The position numbers and the translations under genes were made by a program. A model generated the notes under the pieces. That model saw only the letters and a program-made list of their open reading frames with translations. It made no database searches and was not told where the DNA came from. Positions 59,131 to 64,000 of a stretch of 64,000 nucleotides of DNA are shown here, in pieces. Every line of letters begins with the position of its first letter. Within the stretch, counting starts at the first letter, position 1. This stretch comes from Endomychus coccineus (Eukaryota; Arthropoda; Insecta; Coleoptera; Endomychidae): the NCBI GenBank assembly GCA_958510875.1, contig OY294067.1:253347736-253411735 (forward strand), in the 5' to 3' direction.

Positions 59131-61777
59131 GTAAGTAAAATGGAAGATATTGCTGTTGGATGAAATCATACAAACAAATATAGCATTCTCCAATCTACAA
59201 TTACAAGAAATAACCCCTTTATTTTTTCGAGAAAATATTCACAATTTTTTGAACTGCTTGCTTAAATATAAATGCATAGATTACAAACCTACCCTTTTTA
59301 TGCTATGACAAATGGAATTGAGAGAAAATCATAACTCATAATCTAACTCAGAATAAATTTACTGTGAAGCAGGATCCAGATACAGCTTAGTCCAGTCACT
59401 GGTACGTTTAAAAAGAGTTATTTTTCACTAGTTCTATTGTATAGTCTATATATTCTTTTGTGCGCAGGATCTTGCAAATAAATCGAAAAGTATGCATTAT
59501 AGCGAACAACTTCCGGAATAAAAGTGGTGGAAATCGACTTTTAAGACCAAGTAAAGATCATTTAAGGTGCTCTCTTGTTTTTGATGGAAGAAAATTGAAT
59601 ATTTCTTGTCAAATAAAGAAAAGTAGGATATTTGATTTACTAATAGCTGCATTCTAGTTTTTTGCGATTCCGCAATTTGTGGTGCCAAAATCTTCTTTCT
59701 TCTTTTTCGAAAATTTGAGTTTTTGAAGATTTTGACGTCTTCTACTTACAGTATCTGAGATCACCAATTTGTTTTCGCAAAAAATAAGATTCACTTATTT
59801 TAAAATTTTTAACTTCAAAAAAACAATTTTGGTTAAGTTCAGAAACATTGTACCACAGCCTAATTCAGGCAATAAAATGTTGAAAATCTGTTGAATCAGT
59901 ATTTTTTTGTCTCGTATACACTTACAGACCTACACATATATACTTTTTATACCTTATACGTATGGGGATCTATTATGTAAATACCTACTCGACTGTATGT
60001 TTAATACACGTATAATTTTTCATGAAAATATATGTTTCAATTGATTTTTTTATTTACCACGCTCTAAATTATTCAAAATTATTTTTTTTTGTTATAAAAG
60101 GAGTATTACAGGTTTTTTTCGTCAAAGTTGCAAGTAAATTTGAAATGAAGTAATTGCACTCACTTACCAACTTACAAACTTCAAATAAAAATTCTTTAGT
60201 TCAAACTCATAAGTCTTGCACTTTTTCACCACTAAAGTAGATCTGCTCAAAATAAAACAGAATGGAATTAACTTTAAGAAAGTAATTGTAGTCTATGAAT
60301 AATGTATCTAATGAACAAAAGACTAAATTATGTAATAATACAACCTTTGTGAAAATAAAACTCAATCAAAAAATAAATTCAATACACTATATTATAAACT
60401 GAAATAAAACTATTATTTGCAAAAGCAACTTGAAAAACTTGAATCTCAATTTTTCAGAATATATCTGAGATAATGAGCTACTGAGTACCCGTTCACATGA
60501 ACTGAGAACCTATTTTAGATTTCGTTACGAAGCTATAATTAAATACAAATTTTTAAATCTCTTCTTGTTATATCAACTGTCACCTGCAAGCCGGCCATTA
60601 CTTGGAACAGAAATACAAGTTAACCCGAATTGCTCCAACTTCTTACTACTGTTGGAAGTATGCTTAGTCTTTTCTTAATACTATAGTTGTGTTGTCGTTC
60701 GTAATATATCAAGTACTCTCACATACGAGAATTTCTTGGTTATGAGTAAAACGTAATCAATTTAATTCAATTTTGAAAGTTTTGAACAGTTCGTTCTTTC
60801 TAAATACTCATTCATGTGGGGTTTCAAATTGTTTTATTTTGAAGTGTATGATTGTAGAATGCAAAATTGATATTGAGAATACTGCACTCGAAACTATTTC
60901 TTTTTAGACATTTTGTTTGAAAAATAAATAGTTGATATTTTATTAATTGGAAGCAAAACACTTTGTATAATCATTTCCAGTAATTTGAGTTCATAATTAC
61001 CTAATTAATCTTTTTGGAAGGGACTACTTCCCCATTTTGTCTCTGCTTGGCGGCGCCCATGGTGAAACTATAAAACTTAGGGATTTCTTCAAAAACTTGC
61101 AGTATATGAAAAACATATTATATGCAGGTTTTCTTGAACACGTTCTTAATTTCTCACATTTAAAAAGTAGGTTCATTTTCATTTCTTGTAAACTTCTTTT
61201 GTTGAAAATTGTTTCCAACATACTCCTATAATGTCATATATAGTTAACATTCTCGTGAAGTTCCTTGGAAAATATTACATAAAACTATTATAGAATGCCA
61301 AACACGTGTTGCCTTCAACAGCTGAACTGAAAACGTGCCTGTTGAGAACGTACGTTATGGATTTATTTTGGCAGAAGGAAACAATCCTATAATCTTGAAC
61401 ACGCTATAAAATATTTAGTAGAAGTTGTTTGCTATTTCGAGTGAGGTGTGATATTTATAATTATACTAAATTGAAGTCTTTCTAGCGATACATATACTTG
61501 ATTGATATCATGATGATATCAATTAACCAACAGTGTTGAATGATAAATAATAATAATAATAATACAAAATTGATCAACACTTACGAATTCAATTAATTTC
61601 TGTTGTGGAATATTAGATTCACTTTGACTTTTTCATGAAATATACTAAGTATACAGTTACTTTAATAACAGATTTTTTCTTAGAATTCCAGCGATAATAG
61701 ACTGGAGTTTTGCGAGTATGATTTCTTTATATGTCTATCCTATAATGGATCCTTGCCCAAATTTTGAATTACATATA
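59131..61777. other. Rim intron, no gene recognised
   Basis: AT-rich sequence with short chance frames (for example 61037-61231). I looked for a further Rim exon with a C2A start or the TRRKLPKTPEQ-type linker and did not find one. Confidence 0.5.
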
Positions 61778-62357
61778 CACAAGGTGTTCCATCTCAGATG
61801 AGCCACCCCGTATATTTCTTATCCCATAGTGAGTGGAAAAATCTCTCGGAACATGTCGAATGATTTTGTTTGGGGGACATCTTTTGACGTATATTTGAGG
61901 CTTGAACGAGCAACCCCCTAATAGGGGGCGCTTCAACCCCTCAAAATTGAATATGGGAGAGGGGTTAAGTGATACGTCATTTGGAAGGTCTTGGAAGCCT
62001 CTTTACAACGGTGTATGGAAAACGTAAATTTGATGAACCGTTTTCGTCAAACATTAATTTTGTTGCTCGACTGCGCCACCTTGAATATTTTGGTTATTTG
62101 TACAATGTACAAGCTCATTTTTATTAAGCCTTTCTTACAAACTTAAACGATCACATTCGTAAAAAAATTGAATTGTGTTGTCATGCTTACAATGAAAAAA
62201 ATTAAATCTGCGTGTTTAAATCAAATGTTCAAAGCCTCAAATACACGTCAAAAGATGTCCCCCAAACAAAATCATTCGACGTGTTTCGGGAGATTTTTCC
62301 ACTCACTATGGGATAAGAAATATACGGGGTGGCTCGTCTGAGATGGAACACCTTGTA
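61778..62357. mobile_element. ~580-bp MITE with ~127-bp inverted repeats
   Basis: The left end CACAAGGTGTTCCATCTCAG and right end CTGAGATGGAACACCTTG are reverse complements, and the arms match over about 127 bases (including TATCCCATAGTGAGTGGAAA). The interior of about 320 bp has no coding signal. The ends resemble mariner-type termini. Flanking bases suggest a TA target but this is not certain. Confidence 0.85.
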
Positions 62358-63098
62358 TTGTACTGGTTCTTGAAACCAATTGATTAATCATACAATAAAC
62401 ATATGTCTTTTCACGTTTAATTATTATTTTTAGTATTTCTTCAAAAAGCAATCGTGCTGAGATATATTAGGAATCTTCAATAAACATGCAATAATATCTC
62501 TCTGATATTTCACAAACTGCAGTAAAATGGTTCATTTTCAAACAAGCTCGTTCTCGGTAATGATTGTTCCGACCCAAAACACTTGAGGCGTTCTTGTCGT
62601 TACAAATATTTTCCGAGTAAAGAAATGCTAGCTCCCTCCGTGATTACAACAATAATAATTGCATAAACTGAATTGATGAAGTTGTTAATTGATGGAAATT
62701 TATGTCAAGTTACAAAGTAAAACAACTGTTATTACATTTCAGCTATATTATAAATCAAAATCATCTGACGCGTTTCAACCATAATTTCTTCTTGTAAAAG
62801 AAATGTTTCTTATAATTTGTCATTGTCATTAATTTTAAAACAAACTTTTTGCGAATGATCTTACACATTGTACATATTGTAAGTCAACCATTTTTACTTC
62901 CCTCACTATGTATACAGTGTTTCCTAATTCTAAATTATTTCAATAATGTTCTATTCCTACAAGCGTACATTTGAGCCGCAGAAGTGTCCGAAATCAATCT
63001 TGCTATCAAAAGTGAGGTCAGTGATCGATTAATCACAGTTCATTTCTTCTGACAGTATCAATTATATCAGGGTCATTACATGTGACAACGTATTGGTT
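62358..63098. other. Rim intron, no gene recognised
   Basis: AT-rich sequence leading into the hammerhead-containing repeats. Confidence 0.45.
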
Positions 63099-63119
63099 CT
63101 CTAGGTTGAACAGTGACAA

Positions 63120-63182
63120 CACGTTTATTAATCTCAGACAGCTGTTCCGCTCATGAGCTTCTCAGTGGAACGAGGCAGATCA
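63120..63182 (-). ncRNA. Decayed hammerhead-like motif, copy A
   Basis: On the minus strand: TTCCA (stem I), CTGAGAA (core with a change from CTGACGA), the palindromic stem II GCTCATGAGC, GGAA in place of GAAA, CAGCTG and the cleavage site TC. Two core positions are altered, so cleavage is unlikely. Confidence 0.45.
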
Positions 63183-63560
63183 CCGACCAACCATCTCCGG
63201 CTTCGAAAATGTTTGGCGAGCCTAGGTGTTCCAACACCATCTACCGATGAGCTGATGTCTCACTGAAAATGTGATTCACAATGCCACGGATTGATAATAT
63301 AGTTCTCGCGATAGAAAGAATCGAAGGGGAAACATTTGGAAATGCTACCACCAAGTGACTGCCTGGAACAATGCAAATGAATTACAAAAACATATTGTGT
63401 TAGAAGTCAATAGTTTTGGCTCTCCAGGTTGAACAGTGACAATACGTCTATTAATCCCAGACATCTGCTTTTCGGCAGATGGTGTTGGAACTCCTAGGCT
63501 CGCCAAACATTTTCGAAGATGGTAGTTATATCACTGCCGGAGATGGTTTATCGTGGAATT

Positions 63561-63629
63561 CACGTCTGCCTCGTTCCACTGACGAGCTGATGAGAAGAGC
63601 GAAACAGCTGCCTGAGACTAATAGACATG
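63561..63629 (+). ncRNA. Hammerhead-like motif, copy B, cleavage site mutated
   Basis: Outer stem I CACGTCT (63561-63567) pairs with AGACATG (63623-63629, one mismatch). Inner stem I TTCCA (63574-63578) faces TGAGA. Core CTGACGA (63579-63585), stem II GCTG with GAGC (63586-63600, three pairs), GAAA (63601-63604) and palindromic stem III CAGCTG (63605-63610) are present. The cleavage dinucleotide is CC instead of TC, which should inactivate it. Confidence 0.55.
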
Positions 63630-63734
63630 TTGTCATTGTTGAACATGGAGAAACAATACTTCTAACCTTCTGTTGGCTTTGATTCGCGAGAACTGTATTA
63701 TCAATACATGGCATTATCAAGTCAATCAGTTAAT

Positions 63735-63803
63735 CACGTCTGCCTCGTTCTACTGACGAGCTCATGAGAAAAACGAAACATCCGTCTTGGAATAATATAC
63801 GTG
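63735..63803 (+). ncRNA. Hammerhead-like motif, copy C
   Basis: CACGTCT (63735-63741) pairs with ACGTG at the 3' end (63799-63803, partial). The core CTGACGA (63753-63759), GAAA (63775-63778) and a cleavage site TC (63785-63786) are kept. Stem II is degraded (GCTC facing AAAAC) and stem III is CATCCG, not a palindrome. Probably inactive, but the conserved core is intact. Confidence 0.5.
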
Positions 63804-64000
63804 TTGTCATTATTCAACCTGAAGAACCAAAACTTTGTCTATTGACTTCAAACACGATATGTGTTTGTAATTCACTTGCATTCAACACAATTGCTTATTG
63901 CTATTCATGGTAGTTGCAGTAAAGTTTACTCATAGGAATTCCAAAATTAGAATTGCAGAACGAAAACATAGTTTTGATATTCATAAAACAGACTCAAACT

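Larger units (their letters stand above)
63362..63882. repeat. Nested inverted repeat around the hammerhead motifs
   Basis: The segment 63362-63470 is the reverse complement of 63774-63882 (for example GAACAGTGACAATACGTCT against its partner on the right). Between them lie further repeat pieces, and 63099-63260 duplicates part of the left arm. The set is a small foldback built from the same repeat family as the ribozyme-like copies. Confidence 0.75.

Noticed and set aside
63479..63720. Open frames on both strands near the right end
   Set aside because: They lie across the hammerhead-bearing repeat copies and are explained by that repeat.
1..64000. CRISPR arrays, operons, ribosome binding sites, tRNA or rRNA genes
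   Set aside because: The DNA is eukaryotic and no repeat-spacer array was seen. I found no tRNA or rRNA by eye, although a tRNA scan would be needed to exclude a tRNA.
59131..64000. A fourth Rim exon
   Set aside because: I looked for the linker and C2A start after the donor at 59131, and no in-frame segment with splice sites and Rim-like residues was recognised.

Overview
The window is nuclear DNA from an AT-rich, intron-rich, transposon-crowded animal genome, almost certainly an insect. The reasons are the match of three exons to insect Rim, long introns, TATA/TCAGT-type core promoters, and the mix of Tc1/mariner, Crypton, P/THAP, hAT, Ty3/gypsy and non-LTR remnants. A beetle would fit but is not proven. 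There is no bacterial or viral gene organisation.

The only host gene I can defend is Rim (Rab3-interacting molecule, a presynaptic active-zone scaffold) on the + strand. It has three consecutive exons: 35263-35465 (linker), 55591-55788 (most of the PDZ domain) and 59002-59130 (end of the PDZ and the start of the following linker). All junctions are GT-AG in phase 1 and join into one reading frame. The introns are about 20.1 kb and 3.2 kb, so nearly everything to the right of 35.3 kb is Rim intron.

The left 35 kb is a mosaic of decayed transposons. It holds a hAT transposase (1.7-3.3 kb); a TIR element with a THAP exon and a facing second-gene exon (3.5-4.35 kb); several non-LTR (LINE) fragments (5.2-8.3, 10.9-13.9, 20.3-20.6 and 33.8-34.7 kb); a truncated Ty3/gypsy element (8.4-10.9 kb); a mariner-like fragment followed by a Cys-rich fragment (14.2-14.9 kb); a 1.9 kb non-coding palindrome (17.0-19.0 kb); a three-copy minisatellite (21.4-21.9 kb); a 2.3 kb palindrome with a 102-aa Cys-rich gene in its loop (23.9-26.3 kb); and a 2.6 kb head-to-tail duplication carrying a dead transposase-like gene (27.1-32.3 kb).

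Inside the Rim introns are two divergent Crypton tyrosine-recombinase genes in opposite orientation that share an intron position (35.9-37.1 and 39.2-40.5 kb). There are also a head-to-head mariner pair (44.2-45.9 kb), two foldback/MITE elements with mariner-like ends (52.5-53.9 and 61.8-62.4 kb), a P-element/THAP9-like C-terminal ORF (51.2-51.7 kb), and hammerhead-ribozyme-like motifs at 42.7 kb and, as several decayed copies, at 63.1-63.8 kb.

The most interesting items are the hammerhead-like motifs, the palindrome with the Cys-rich cargo gene, and the Crypton pair. All family assignments were made by eye from translated sequence; no database search was run.
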